Source of the DNA: Bacillus sp. ZZV12-4809
GTDB lineage: Bacteria > Bacillota > Bacilli > Bacillales > Cytobacillaceae
Length of the DNA stretch: 64,000 bases
Assembly: GCF_009849585.1 (NCBI RefSeq)
Contig: NZ_VCRN01000005.1
Coordinates: 175,476-239,475, forward strand
Direction: 5' to 3'
Shown piece after piece: positions 1 through 8,506 of this stretch. A model generated the notes under the pieces. That model saw only the letters and a list, made by a program, of their open reading frames with translations. It was not told the origin of the DNA and did not search any database. The position numbers and the translations under genes are program-made. Numbering within the stretch: position 1 is the first letter of the stretch; every line of letters starts with the position of its first letter.

Positions 1-236
1 ATATCTTTAAGCCCCATCCCCATGAAATTCATTAAACTATGGTGTGAGTTGGAAGATGACCATAGCCGATTTTCTTCAAGTTCGGCCCATAAAGTCATAT
101 ACAAACTGAAGCACACAGAGCCAATGAGCGGCTGGTATAAGAGTGTCAGCACTTTCCGGTCATAATCATGCAAAAGCCCGCTGGCTGCTACTGTATATCG
201 GTCTATTGGAAGCATCTCCTGCCAATGCTGGGCCAT
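1..236 (-). CDS. dnaB: Replication initiation and membrane attachment protein DnaB (5' end only)
   Basis: Partial gene running off the left edge. The visible N-terminus begins MAQHWQEMLPIDRY and contains LLYQPLIGSVCFSLYMTLW, which matches the start of Bacillus DnaB, a helicase-loading and membrane-attachment factor that works with DnaD and DnaI at oriC and at restarting forks. It is not the E. coli replicative helicase of the same name. The ATG at 236 follows an AAGGTGA ribosome site. Its place downstream of nrdR on the same strand is the B. subtilis arrangement (nrdR-dnaB-dnaI). About 78 codons are visible, so nothing can be said about completeness. Confidence 0.9.
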   Translation of the reverse strand, partial: MAQHWQEMLPIDRYTVAASGLLHDYDRKVLTLLYQPLIGSVCFSLYMTLWAELEENRLWSSSNSHHSLMNFMGMGLKD

Positions 237-390
237 GGCGTTCACCTTTTTCTATCTAAATTTTTTTATCCTGTCAATTAAAAGCATATCCCGCAAAAAA
301 AAGAGCCAAAGAAAACCCTTCAGCCCATCAGCCTATTTCATCAAATCTCTACACGTATAACTTGCTGTTTTTCGCCTAACATTGCTGCCG

Positions 391-490
391 GATGATTTCC
401 GCTCCAGGCTGCTCGGTGAACAGCGGTGAAGGCAGTAAGCCTTCCTCTGCGCTTCGAGTTACTAGGGCGGTACTATCAGCTCCAATCAAC
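391..490. repeat. Degenerate GTTGATT-bounded palindromic intergenic repeat
   Basis: This lies in the 332-bp gap between dnaB and nrdR. The left edge reads GATGATTTCCGCTCCAGG and the right edge AGCTCCAATCAAC, so the ends are roughly inverted (TGATT...AATCA) and the interior is GC-rich and hairpin-prone. From memory it resembles a repeat family common between Bacillus genes, here diverged and shortened. A second member lies at 59641-59721. The rest of the gap (237-390 and 491-568) holds no gene or clear signal. Confidence 0.45.
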
Positions 491-568
491 TCGAAAAACA
501 TACAAAAGCAACAAGTCTTGCAAAAATAGCTTTCATCCAAAATCAGTGCAGCGGGAAAACTGTCCAGA

Positions 569-1030
569 TTACGATTGTTCTTTTTTAATTAGTTCCTTAA
601 GTTCATCAATAAACACATTGATATCCTTAAATTGCCTGTATACCGATGCGAACCGGACATATGCGACCTCGTCAATCTTTGCGAGCCTGTCCATGACCAT
701 TTCGCCAATTTCATCACTTTTTATTTCAGAAACACCGTTGCTGCGGAGTTCTTTCTCCACTTCAAAGGTAATATCCTCGAGATCTTTTAAAGCAACAGGC
801 CTCTTTTCACATGCTTTAATAAGGCCTCTCAGAATTTTCTCCCGGCTGAATTCCTCTCTGGTACCTTCTTTTTTCACAACGATTAATGGAATTTCTTCCA
901 CTTTCTCAAAAGTCGTAAACCGGTATCCGCATTTCTCGCATTCTCTTCTTCGGCGGATCGATCGGCTGTCATCCACAGGTCGGGAATCAAGAACACGGGT
1001 ATTATTGTTTTGGCATGAAGGGCATCTCAT
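569..1030 (-). CDS. nrdR: Transcriptional repressor NrdR
   Basis: A 153-residue protein of the usual NrdR length. An N-terminal zinc ribbon uses Cys3/Cys6 and Cys31/Cys34 (CPSC and CEKC) and is followed by an Arg-rich stretch ([12 protein letters not shown]). Residues about 49-139 form the ATP-cone domain that senses ATP/dATP. NrdR represses ribonucleotide reductase genes by binding NrdR boxes, and none of its targets is in this window. The ATG is preceded by GGAGCTGATTGT. The gene lies upstream of dnaB as in B. subtilis (ytcG). Identification is secure. Confidence 0.97.
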   Translation of the reverse strand: MRCPSCQNNNTRVLDSRPVDDSRSIRRRRECEKCGYRFTTFEKVEEIPLIVVKKEGTREEFSREKILRGLIKACEKRPVALKDLEDITFEVEKELRSNGVSEIKSDEIGEMVMDRLAKIDEVAYVRFASVYRQFKDINVFIDELKELIKKEQS

Positions 1031-1101
1031 ACAATCAGCTCCGAATTTTTTTATAAGTTGGCTTTAACTATTTACCGAAGATTATTTGATACTCTTATCT
1101 T

Positions 1102-1133
1102 ATAAAAAAGGAGTTGTCAGTACAAGTACAACT
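1102..1133 (-). terminator. Terminator after the 1132-1536 gene
   Basis: On the minus strand an AGTTG/CAACT stem is followed by CCTTTTTTAT. It overlaps the stop codon of the upstream gene. Confidence 0.6.
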
Positions 1134-1536
1134 ATTTATCTGCATTTCTTGCAGAACCTAGAAAATCATGCCGTTTATTTAATTTTTCATATATCGAAAG
1201 AACCTCTCTCTTAAGAATTGGGTGCACTCCTGCAGGTGAGGATTGTTCAGTTGAAATATTGATATCTACAGCTGTTTCAAAAGGCTTGACAGTCACGACT
1301 GTCACAATGGCAAAAACGGATTTGTCTTTTTTTATTTCTGCAGCAATTTCGCCGTGTTCCTTGGAAATGCTGAGAATGTTCACATTATGGTCTGCCCTGA
1401 ATAACTCTTCAATCGTCTGCAGCATTTGTGCTGTATTGGTTCTATAGTATCTTGTAGTAAGCTCAGGATCAGAGTGGTTTTCATTTGTTTCACACTGCTT
1501 TTTATAGCGTCTGGCAAGCTGACTGAAAATCGACAT
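1132..1536 (-). CDS. Conserved cytosolic protein of unknown function
   Basis: 134 residues starting MSIFSQLARRYKKQ, with GGAGG 8 bases before the ATG. A longer upstream reading frame has no ribosome site and is rejected. There is no signal peptide or membrane segment. The middle (TVVTVKPFETAVDINIS) looks like an alternating beta-strand sheet protein. I recognise it only as a type found near speD/nrdR in Bacillus relatives and cannot name a function. It has its own terminator at 1102-1133 and is separated from speD by another (1614-1645), so it is probably monocistronic. Confidence 0.75.
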   Translation of the reverse strand: MSIFSQLARRYKKQCETNENHSDPELTTRYYRTNTAQMLQTIEELFRADHNVNILSISKEHGEIAAEIKKDKSVFAIVTVVTVKPFETAVDINISTEQSSPAGVHPILKREVLSIYEKLNKRHDFLGSARNADK

Positions 1537-1613
1537 TCTCTTTCCTCCGTCTATTATTTGTAACTTTATTGTACTATTTTTTACGAAGATACTAAAGGTA
1601 CTGGATTTTAAGC

Positions 1614-1645
1614 AAAATAAAAAGAGGTGTATTAAATACACCTCT
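1614..1645 (-). terminator. speD terminator
   Basis: A perfect inverted repeat (AGAGGTGTATT/AATACACCTCT) with a downstream U-run on the minus strand lies 23 bp past the speD stop. Confidence 0.85.
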
Positions 1646-1667
1646 GAATTGCCTGGTTCATTTTGTA

Positions 1668-2048
1668 TTAAAGTACTTGAGCTTGTTTAACTTGAACTGG
1701 ACCCATACCGCGAGGAATTTCGATATTCTCACGCGTTTGAGCTCCTAACGCTTCTGCAATAAAGTCTGCAGCAATGTTAGGGTCAAGATCTCCACACGTA
1801 TACACATCAATGCTGGCATAGCCATGCTCCGGGAAGCTGTGAATAGTTAAATGAGATTCAGAGATGATAACAACTCCGCTGACACCCTGTGGCGCAAACT
1901 TATGAAATGCAACCTCGCGAATTTCCGCACCAGATTTTAATGCAGCATTTACGAATGTCTGCTCAATATAATCCATATCATTTAACTTTTCAAAATCGCA
2001 TCCCCAAAGTTCTGAGATTACGTGACGACCCATAGTTTCCATATTCAA
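1668..2048 (-). CDS. speD: S-adenosylmethionine decarboxylase proenzyme (class 1B)
   Basis: 126 residues, the length of B. subtilis SpeD. It makes decarboxylated SAM, the aminopropyl donor for spermidine. The self-cleavage motif [12 protein letters not shown] is intact. Cleavage between Glu64 and Ser65 would turn Ser65 into the pyruvoyl cofactor. The later [12 protein letters not shown] segment is also family-typical. The first codon is TTG at 2048 behind AAAGGGGGA, and an ATG two codons further in is an alternative start. Unlike the gapB-speD operon I recall for B. subtilis, speD here has its own promoter, leader and terminator. Confidence 0.96.
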   Translation of the reverse strand: MNMETMGRHVISELWGCDFEKLNDMDYIEQTFVNAALKSGAEIREVAFHKFAPQGVSGVVIISESHLTIHSFPEHGYASIDVYTCGDLDPNIAADFIAEALGAQTRENIEIPRGMGPVQVKQAQVL

Positions 2049-2102
2049 ATTTCCCCCTTTAAACTTTTAAGCTATTAATTAATGAAATTCCAGATTTATA
2101 CT

Positions 2103-2193
2103 GGTCTATAACTACCACGGGGGAAAGTTAGTCCAAAGAGGTCCTAACCCTTTAAGTAGCTACCATACCAAAACCTCGGAGAAGTTCACGAGG
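2103..2193 (-). promoter_or_regulatory. Structured 5' leader of speD
   Basis: The roughly 140-nt speD leader can fold into a nested structure. GTAGCTAC (2156-2163) pairs with GTAGTTAT (2108-2115) over 8 bp with two G-U pairs. GGT (2167-2169) pairs with ACC (2103-2105) across a small internal loop. Inside lies a GTTAG/CTAAC hairpin (2127-2148) with a CC/GG tip. A further dyad, CCTCG/CGAGG (2174-2193), sits at or just before the transcription start and may be DNA-level. It matches no riboswitch class I know and lacks SAM-I and T-box hallmarks. Confidence 0.5.
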
Positions 2194-2196
2194 ATT

Positions 2197-2225
2197 AGTA
2201 TACTTTGTTTAATTTCTTTTTGCAA
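2197..2225 (-). promoter_or_regulatory. Sigma-A promoter of speD
   Basis: TTGCAA (2220-2225), a 17-bp spacer and TATACT (2197-2202) on the minus strand. Predicted start is near 2190, about 140 nt before the speD start codon. Confidence 0.75.
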
Positions 2226-2282
2226 CACATTGTTCTACATTTTCTTCGCAAATTTCTGATTCAAAAAAGGAGTTTTGTCCAA

Positions 2283-2311
2283 TAAAAGGAGCCTGCCGGG
2301 GAATGGCAGGC
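2283..2311 (-). terminator. gapB terminator
   Basis: A GCCTGCC/GGCAGGC stem (2291-2311) is followed by TCCTTTTATT on the minus strand. It separates gapB from speD transcription. Confidence 0.8.
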
Positions 2312-2357
2312 TTTAAAGGTAAGGTATGGGTAGTTTTAAACTAAAAGAGATTGGAAA

Positions 2358-3389
2358 TTAGCCAACTTTAACGGCAGATGCTTGTAAAAGCTCCTGTGCA
2401 ACATGTTTTGTCAAGTCTACGACACGGCAGGAATAACCCCACTCATTATCGTACCAGGCAAGTACTTTCACTTTGCTGGTGCCTATTACCATTGTAGATA
2501 ATCCATCAATGATGGCAGAGTGTTCATTTGTGTTGAAATCGATTGACACCAATGGTTCGTCTGTAATATCCAGGATACCATGCAAAGATCCCTGAGAAGC
2601 TGTTGCAAAGGCAGCATTCACTTCTTCAATTGTTACGTCGCGCTTTAAGTCTACCACGAGGTCAACTAAGGAAACGTTAGGAGTTGGCACGCGCAGTGCC
2701 ATCCCATGTAATTTGCCTTTTAAATGAGGCAGTACCAGCGACAAAGCTTTAGCAGCACCAGTGGAAGTCGGGATGATAGACTGTCCGCAAGCACGGGCAC
2801 GGCGTAAATCCTTATGCGGGTTATCAATATTTTTCTGATCGTTTGTATATGCATGAACGGTTGTCATAAGTCCGTTTTCAATGCCAAATTGTTCATCAAG
2901 CACTTTCGCAACAGGTGCAAGACAGTTTGTTGTGCAGGATGCATTTGAAATAATATCATGTTCTTCAATTTTTAATGCGCTTTCATTTACGCCCATAACA
3001 ATAGTCACATCTTCATTTTTTCCAGGAGCAGTAAGTATTACCTTTTTAGCCCCGGCTTCAAGATGAAGAGCCGCTTTATCACGGGAATTAAACTTTCCTG
3101 TAGCTTCAATAACGATATCGATATTCATTTCTCTCCAGGGAAGTTCTTCAGGATTACGGCTGCTGACAAGCTGAACCCTTTTACCGTTCACAACAATAGC
3201 ATTGTCTTCTGGAACAACACTTCCTTCGAATGGTCCATGGTTGGTATCATATTTAATTAAGTGTGCCAAAGTTTCAGCCGGATAGCTTGCATTTATGGCA
3301 GCCACTTCAAGACTTTCATCAAGGATGGCTTTTCTAAAAACCATGCGTCCAATTCTTCCAAAACCATTAATCGCTATTTTCGCCTTCAT
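2358..3389 (-). CDS. gapB: Glyceraldehyde-3-phosphate dehydrogenase, gluconeogenic (NADP-type)
   Basis: 343 residues with N-terminal Rossmann motif INGFGRIGR, catalytic Cys152 in SNASCTTNC and His179 in TTVHAYTNDQ. After the second beta strand it reads INASYP, lacking the Asp that selects NAD in glycolytic GapA. That is the GapB signature, and GapB runs in the gluconeogenic direction with NADP. An AAGGGG site precedes the ATG. Position beside coaE and speD matches B. subtilis gapB. A dyad resembling CcpN operators lies in its promoter (3412-3454), which would fit repression during glycolysis. Confidence 0.95.
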   Translation of the reverse strand: MKAKIAINGFGRIGRMVFRKAILDESLEVAAINASYPAETLAHLIKYDTNHGPFEGSVVPEDNAIVVNGKRVQLVSSRNPEELPWREMNIDIVIEATGKFNSRDKAALHLEAGAKKVILTAPGKNEDVTIVMGVNESALKIEEHDIISNASCTTNCLAPVAKVLDEQFGIENGLMTTVHAYTNDQKNIDNPHKDLRRARACGQSIIPTSTGAAKALSLVLPHLKGKLHGMALRVPTPNVSLVDLVVDLKRDVTIEEVNAAFATASQGSLHGILDITDEPLVSIDFNTNEHSAIIDGLSTMVIGTSKVKVLAWYDNEWGYSCRVVDLTKHVAQELLQASAVKVG

Positions 3390-3411
3390 GTTACGGCCCC
3401 TTCCGCATTAG

Positions 3412-3454
3412 TGTTATACTTTTTGTTACCTTAAGATGTAATTAGTATAACATA
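3412..3454 (-). promoter_or_regulatory. gapB promoter with CcpN-like dyad
   Basis: TGTTATACT occurs as a 9-bp perfect inverted repeat (3412-3420 and 3444-3452 on opposite strands). The upstream half, extended to TATGTTATACT, fits the CcpN operator consensus TRTGHYATAYW as I remember it. The second half fits except at its first base. Either half also contains a -10-like hexamer (TATACT or TATAAC). Repressor identity is inferred from gene identity and motif. Confidence 0.5.
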
Positions 3455-3610
3455 TTGAGGATCATTTGTGATGAATAAAATGCGGATTTTTTAATGTTCA
3501 ACAATTCAGAAATATTAGCCCATACTTTTTCTAATTATTATTAGGTAATGGTCTATGTTACAGACGAATCCTTATTAATTTTGTCATACTAATTGGGCTT
3601 TAGGCACATT

Positions 3611-3634
3611 AAAAAAAGAGCCTATCACAGGCTC
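3611..3634 (-). terminator. Terminator of the polA-mutM-ytaF-coaE operon
   Basis: A GAGCCT/AGGCTC stem followed by seven T on the minus strand begins one base past the coaE stop. Confidence 0.85.
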
Positions 3635-3635
3635 C

Positions 3636-4235
3636 TCAGACAGCATTCCATTTTTTTAAGATCTTCCATAATTGTTTTTCTGTTTCTTCAATCGTACCAT
3701 TATTATCAATAACAGCATCGGCCAATGCTTTCTTTTCACTTAAAGGCATCTGAGATTGAATTCTTGCCATCGCTTCATTCTCTGATAGCTGATTTCTCTG
3801 CATCAGCCTTTTTAGCTGCACATCTTCATCTGCATATACTAATAAAGTTTTGTCGCACATATATTGTAATTTACTTTCAAACAGAAGCGGTATATCGAGT
3901 ATGATCAGTTGTTCATTACGGCTGGTTGCCTGTTCCTTTTTGGCTGTCATCCTTTTGCGGACTGCAGGATGTACTATGCTATTCAGGACCTGCCGTTCTT
4001 TTTCATCATGAAAAATAATGGAGCCTAGTTCTGCACGATCAATTGAACCGTCTTTGAGAAGAACCCTATCCCCAAAATGACGGACAATTTCCTGATAAGC
4101 TTCCTCTCCTTTTTCAACAGCTAATCTGGCTTCTATATCCGCGTCGATTACAGAATATCCTTTTCCGATTAGGAGAGATGAAACAGTGCTTTTCCCGCTT
4201 GCAATCCCCCCTGACAAACCTACAGTCAGTGGCAT
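3636..4235 (-). CDS. coaE: Dephospho-CoA kinase
   Basis: 199 residues, normal for CoaE, which phosphorylates dephospho-CoA at the 3'-OH in the last step of CoA synthesis. The Walker A loop is GGIASGKST (residues 9-17), and the mid-protein LDIPLLFESKL segment is family-typical. The start ATG follows AAAGGAATACACT. The gene lies 24 bp after ytaF and is the last gene before a terminator, giving a likely polA-mutM-ytaF-coaE transcript. Confidence 0.96.
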   Translation of the reverse strand: MPLTVGLSGGIASGKSTVSSLLIGKGYSVIDADIEARLAVEKGEEAYQEIVRHFGDRVLLKDGSIDRAELGSIIFHDEKERQVLNSIVHPAVRKRMTAKKEQATSRNEQLIILDIPLLFESKLQYMCDKTLLVYADEDVQLKRLMQRNQLSENEAMARIQSQMPLSEKKALADAVIDNNGTIEETEKQLWKILKKWNAV

Positions 4236-4259
4236 AGTGTATTCCTTTCCTTTAAAATA

Positions 4260-4895
4260 CTAGATTTTTAGAATCCCAATTACGATTAAAATAATGCCTG
4301 GAATGAATGAAAACTTATGGACCCATCCGCTTTTAGAAAAAAGGGACCCCACCTGCATTCCCAAAAACACAAACAGAGAGCTCATAACGGCGACCGTCAA
4401 CGCCAGGTAGTAAGGTGAGTACCCCAGCATAGCTGCACCGATTCCAGCACCAAAGGCATCCAGGGATAGTGCAAGCCCAAGCATTAGTGCTTCAATTCCT
4501 GTGATGGCACCGGATTTGTCAAAATCAGCGGACATCGGCTTTTTCAAAATATTAATGACAAGCCCTAGAGATTTAATTTCCAAATTTACAATTGTCTTTT
4601 CATGCGGCAGGACATCCTTCACCTTTTCCGGCCTGAAAAATTGATATAGGACCCAGGCACCGAGAAAAATCAGAATGACTCCGCCTAAACTTTCAGCTAA
4701 AGCCGGAGATAAAAAGGCTCCTATTAAATGGCCGATTGTCATGGCGGCCATTAATGTGATTGCTGAACAGCAAGCGATTATACTGATCGATTTAAATGGT
4801 ATGCTCATTTTCCTTAAACCATATGTTAAACCGACACTAAAACTGTCAAGACTGACAGCAAAAGCAAGTATCAAAAGTGAGAATATATGCGCCAT
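4260..4895 (-). CDS. ytaF: Sporulation membrane protein YtaF (MntP-like)
   Basis: 211 residues and about six hydrophobic helices with the paired motif AVSLDSFSVG near the N-terminus and ALSLDAFGAG in the second half, typical of the duplicated MntP/YtaF fold. B. subtilis YtaF is expressed in sporulation. Metal export, as in MntP, is a possible but unproven activity. The start chosen is the ATG with GGGAGGAGC upstream. A further 19 in-frame codons upstream lack a ribosome site. Confidence 0.88.
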   Translation of the reverse strand: MAHIFSLLILAFAVSLDSFSVGLTYGLRKMSIPFKSISIIACCSAITLMAAMTIGHLIGAFLSPALAESLGGVILIFLGAWVLYQFFRPEKVKDVLPHEKTIVNLEIKSLGLVINILKKPMSADFDKSGAITGIEALMLGLALSLDAFGAGIGAAMLGYSPYYLALTVAVMSSLFVFLGMQVGSLFSKSGWVHKFSFIPGIILIVIGILKI

Positions 4896-4987
4896 AGAAT
4901 AGAGCTCCTCCCTGTCAATCGCTACGATAGTATATGGAAGGAGCCCATCCAATGTTATTCAAAACGCATTTTAACTCTATTCCGTTT

Positions 4988-5815
4988 TTATTTCCTCTGA
5001 CAGGCAGGACAGTATACTGTGCCCCTGCCTCCAGTTACGATTCGCTCAAGTGTGCTTCCGCAGACTTTGCACTCTTCCCCTTTTCGCCCATAAACAAAAA
5101 GATCAAGCTGGAACATGCCAATTTGCCCCTGGGAATTAACATAGGAGCGAATGGTGCTTCCTCCTTTATCTACCGCTTCTCTCAGGGTATCTGCAATTTC
5201 TTTATGAAGAGTCTCCAATTCGTTTCTTGATAAGCTATTTGCCGCTCTTTCAGGATGAATTCGCGAGCGGAATAGTGCTTCATCGACGTAAATATTGCCG
5301 AGGCCTACGATCGTTTTCTGATCGAGAAGTGCAGTTTTGACATGGCGGGAGGTCCGGGCAAGTCTCGAAGCAAGGTCGTCCACCGTAAATTCCTCTGCAA
5401 ATGGTTCTGGTCCCAAATGGGCCAGAGGAAGAGTCTTAAGCTCTTCACCCTTTGCATATAAGTGCATCGTTCCAAATTTACGGACATCTTTGTATCTGAG
5501 TTCAGTGTCATCAGTAAAATGGAAGATGACATGAGTGTGTTTTTCAACAGATTCTTCTTTAGAATAAAGGCCATATCTGCCCTCCATTCGCAGGTGGGAC
5601 ACGAGTGCATATTCATCTGTGTAGAGGATCAGGAATTTCCCTCTCCTGCCAATGTCCCGAAAAGTCTGGCCTGCTAAGGCATCCGTGAATTGGGCAGGCT
5701 CTTCGGGATGCTTAACCATTTTAGGCCAGAAAACCGAAACATGGGAAATAGTTTTGCCGATCACCAATTCCTGCAATGTTCTTCTGACCGTTTCAACTTC
5801 AGGAAGTTCAGGCAT
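4988..5815 (-). CDS. mutM: Formamidopyrimidine-DNA glycosylase
   Basis: 275 residues. Removes 8-oxoguanine and formamidopyrimidines and nicks the abasic site. The mature N-terminus must be Pro2 (catalytic imine), so the correct start is the ATG giving MPELPEVETVRR, with AAAGGAGGG upstream, not the ATG two codons earlier. GRRGKFLIL carries the beta-hairpin lysine (Lys60). The C-terminal zinc finger has CKVCGS and CPACQ. It sits 35 bp after polA, a replication/repair pairing also seen in B. subtilis. Confidence 0.97.
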   Translation of the reverse strand: MPELPEVETVRRTLQELVIGKTISHVSVFWPKMVKHPEEPAQFTDALAGQTFRDIGRRGKFLILYTDEYALVSHLRMEGRYGLYSKEESVEKHTHVIFHFTDDTELRYKDVRKFGTMHLYAKGEELKTLPLAHLGPEPFAEEFTVDDLASRLARTSRHVKTALLDQKTIVGLGNIYVDEALFRSRIHPERAANSLSRNELETLHKEIADTLREAVDKGGSTIRSYVNSQGQIGMFQLDLFVYGRKGEECKVCGSTLERIVTGGRGTVYCPACQRK

Positions 5816-5850
5816 AGTCATCCCTCCTTTGAAAATCTAAAAATCAGCTT

Positions 5851-8484
5851 TTATTTTGCATCAAACCATGTTGGGCCATACGAATAATCAACTTTAAGCG
5901 GAACTTTCAATTCTACTGCATTTTCCATTACGTCCGGAACGATTTTTTTGAGGGTCTCTATTTCATCCTCTGGTGCTTCGAAAATCAGTTCATCGTGAAC
6001 CTGCAGCAGTAGGCGTGCATTAAGCTTTTCCTTTCTTAAGCGATCAGCCATGTCAATCATGGCCTTTTTAATAATATCAGCTGCACTACCCTGAATTGGT
6101 GTGTTCATAGCGGTGCGTTCCGCAAAACTTCGCAGGTTAAAGTTTCTGCTGGTGATTTCAGGCAGATATCTTCTTCTGTGAAGAAGGGTCGAGACAAATC
6201 CTTTCTGTTTTGCTTCATGAATAATATCGTCCATGTACTGCTTTACACCAGGATAGCTTTCAAGATACCGGTCAATGAATTTCCCTGCTTCTTTCCGGGT
6301 TATGCCCAGGCTTTGAGAAAGACCGTAATCACTGATTCCGTAAACTATTCCAAAGTTAACGGCCTTAGCATGGCGCCGCATATTGGATGTAACTTCATCG
6401 GCATTAACGTGGAATACTTCCATAGCCGTTTTGGTGTGAATATCCATATCTTCAATAAAGGCTTCAATCAGCTTTTCATCATCTGCAATATGGGCCAGCA
6501 CTCTCAGTTCAATCTGCGAATAGTCTGCAGCAAAGATAGCCCAGCCGGGTTCTGAAGGAACAAATGCCTGCCTGATCTTTCGCCCTTCCTCCAGACGGAT
6601 TGGAATATTTTGCAGGTTCGGATCAGTTGAGCTTAATCTTCCTGTCTGGGTTAGAGCCTGATTGAACCTGGTGTGGACTTTGCCTGTTTCCTTGTTAACT
6701 ACCTTCAGCAGGCCTTCAATATAGGTGGATTGAAGCTTGCCAAGCTGGCGATAGTGCAGGATATCCCGGATGATTTCATGATTGTTCTCAAGTTTTTCAA
6801 GGACATCGGCAGAAGTGGAAAAGCCGGTTTTTGTTTTTTTAATGACTGGCAGCCCCAGTTTTTCAAAAAGGATTACACCTAGCTGTTTAGGTGAATTAAT
6901 ATTGAAAGCTTCCCCAGCAAGTTCATGTATCCGCTTTTCAATTTCATCTAATTTCAGGAGCAGGTCTTGTCCCATTGTCCTTAGGCGTTCCAAATCCACT
7001 TGAATTCCTGTTGACTCCATATCCGCTAATATTAAAGACAGCGGCATTTCAAGGTCATAAAAAAGCTCGGATTGCTGGTTTTCCTTTAAATCATTATCGA
7101 GTTTCTCCTTCAATGTCATCAAGGCAGCTGCTTTTCTTGCTAAATGACCGGCAAGTTCTTTCACTTCCGGAATCCGCCTTTTTGCTCCTTTTCCGTAGAA
7201 AGCTTCATCCGATTGAATCGCGTGATAGCCATGATTTTTTGCTATAGATGCTATATCTTCAATAGTCTGAGACGGGTTAATAATGTATGAAGCGATATAA
7301 AGATCAAAATCTGCACCCTTTAGATGAATACCATGATGGCGGAGTGATACTTCAGATCTTTTTGCATCATACACAGTCTTCTTTTTCGTATCATCTTCAG
7401 CCCATCTTTTAAAAACTTCTGACTCTAAGGCCGTATCTTTGGAGAAGAAGAAATTCCCCTTCTCATTTGCCACGGAAAAACCAATTATTTCAGCATAATG
7501 GTAATTATCCTCCAGAAGCTCAACATAAAATGCACTTTCATCAGAAAACATATCTTCCTTAATTTCATCAGCAATGCTAAATTCAATTTCATCCAGATTC
7601 TCTTCAATTGCTTCTGTATCCCCGCCGATTTTTTCCAGCAGCGAATTAAAGCCCAGTTCTTTGAAGACGCCTATTACCTTATCTTTTTCAAAACCTTCAT
7701 ATTCAATATCTTCAATTTTAATCTCAACAGGAGCTTCCCTCGTGATCGTAGCAAGTTCTTTGCTCATTAATGCCTGATCCTTGAACTCTTCCAGCTTTTC
7801 TTTCAGTTTTTTTCCGCTCACCTTATCTGTTGAATCCAAGAGCTCTTCAAGGGTGCCAAATTCTTTCAGTAATTTAAGGGCTGTTTTTTCACCCACTCCC
7901 GGGACCCCCGGGATATTATCTGAACTATCACCCATCAGGCCTTTCATATCAATAATCCTGTCTGGCGTGATTCCGTATTTTTCTTCTATATGCGCTGGTG
8001 TGTATTCTTCAATATCTGTGATGCCTTTACGGGTAATGCTGACAGTGACGTCATCAGAACTTAACTGGGTTAAATCTTTATCTCCCGATATTACTTTAAC
8101 TTCATAGCCATCTTTTTCTGCATGAAGGGACAGTGTTCCAATGATATCATCCGCTTCATAATTTTCCAGTTCATATCTGGAGATTCCATAAGCATCAAGA
8201 AGCTCTCTTATATAAGGAAACTGCTCTGATAGCTCAGGCGGGGTTTTCTGCCGGCCGCCTTTATACTCGCTAAAGGTTTTATGGCGGAAGGTTGTTTTTC
8301 CGGCATCAAATGCCACAAGGAGATGCGTCGGTTTTTCATCCTCCAAAATCCTCTGCAGCATCATAGTAAAGCCGTAAACAGCATTGGTATGTATACCTTT
8401 ATCATTGTTTAAGAGCGGCAAAGCAAAAAATGCCCGATAAGCGATGCTGTTGCCATCTATCAGAACAAGCTTTTTCTTACCCAA
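5851..8484 (-). CDS. polA: DNA polymerase I
   Basis: 877 residues starting MGKKKLVLIDG from a TTG at 8484 with AAGGAGGAG spaced 8 bases. An in-frame extension upstream reads into repeat DNA and is rejected. Residues about 1-290 are the 5'-3' exonuclease (flap) domain, including GDSSDNIPGVPGVGEKTA. The middle domain has the 3'-5' exonuclease fold, but its catalytic carboxylates appear replaced (FYVELLED in place of a DxE motif), as in B. subtilis Pol I. The polymerase domain keeps motif A (DYSQIELR) and motif C (VHDEL). Three 123-bp repeats start 22 bp before the start codon, so they probably lie in the polA leader. Confidence 0.96.
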   Translation of the reverse strand: MGKKKLVLIDGNSIAYRAFFALPLLNNDKGIHTNAVYGFTMMLQRILEDEKPTHLLVAFDAGKTTFRHKTFSEYKGGRQKTPPELSEQFPYIRELLDAYGISRYELENYEADDIIGTLSLHAEKDGYEVKVISGDKDLTQLSSDDVTVSITRKGITDIEEYTPAHIEEKYGITPDRIIDMKGLMGDSSDNIPGVPGVGEKTALKLLKEFGTLEELLDSTDKVSGKKLKEKLEEFKDQALMSKELATITREAPVEIKIEDIEYEGFEKDKVIGVFKELGFNSLLEKIGGDTEAIEENLDEIEFSIADEIKEDMFSDESAFYVELLEDNYHYAEIIGFSVANEKGNFFFSKDTALESEVFKRWAEDDTKKKTVYDAKRSEVSLRHHGIHLKGADFDLYIASYIINPSQTIEDIASIAKNHGYHAIQSDEAFYGKGAKRRIPEVKELAGHLARKAAALMTLKEKLDNDLKENQQSELFYDLEMPLSLILADMESTGIQVDLERLRTMGQDLLLKLDEIEKRIHELAGEAFNINSPKQLGVILFEKLGLPVIKKTKTGFSTSADVLEKLENNHEIIRDILHYRQLGKLQSTYIEGLLKVVNKETGKVHTRFNQALTQTGRLSSTDPNLQNIPIRLEEGRKIRQAFVPSEPGWAIFAADYSQIELRVLAHIADDEKLIEAFIEDMDIHTKTAMEVFHVNADEVTSNMRRHAKAVNFGIVYGISDYGLSQSLGITRKEAGKFIDRYLESYPGVKQYMDDIIHEAKQKGFVSTLLHRRRYLPEITSRNFNLRSFAERTAMNTPIQGSAADIIKKAMIDMADRLRKEKLNARLLLQVHDELIFEAPEDEIETLKKIVPDVMENAVELKVPLKVDYSYGPTWFDAK

Positions 8485-8506
8485 ATAAAATCTCCTCCTT
8501 CTAAGA

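Noticed and set aside
426..1067. Long plus-strand open frame across nrdR
   Set aside because: It is the antisense of nrdR with no ribosome site and no recognisable protein features.
2174..2193. First hairpin of the speD leader RNA
   Set aside because: It overlaps the predicted transcription start, so it is unlikely to be fully transcribed. It is kept only as a possible DNA dyad.
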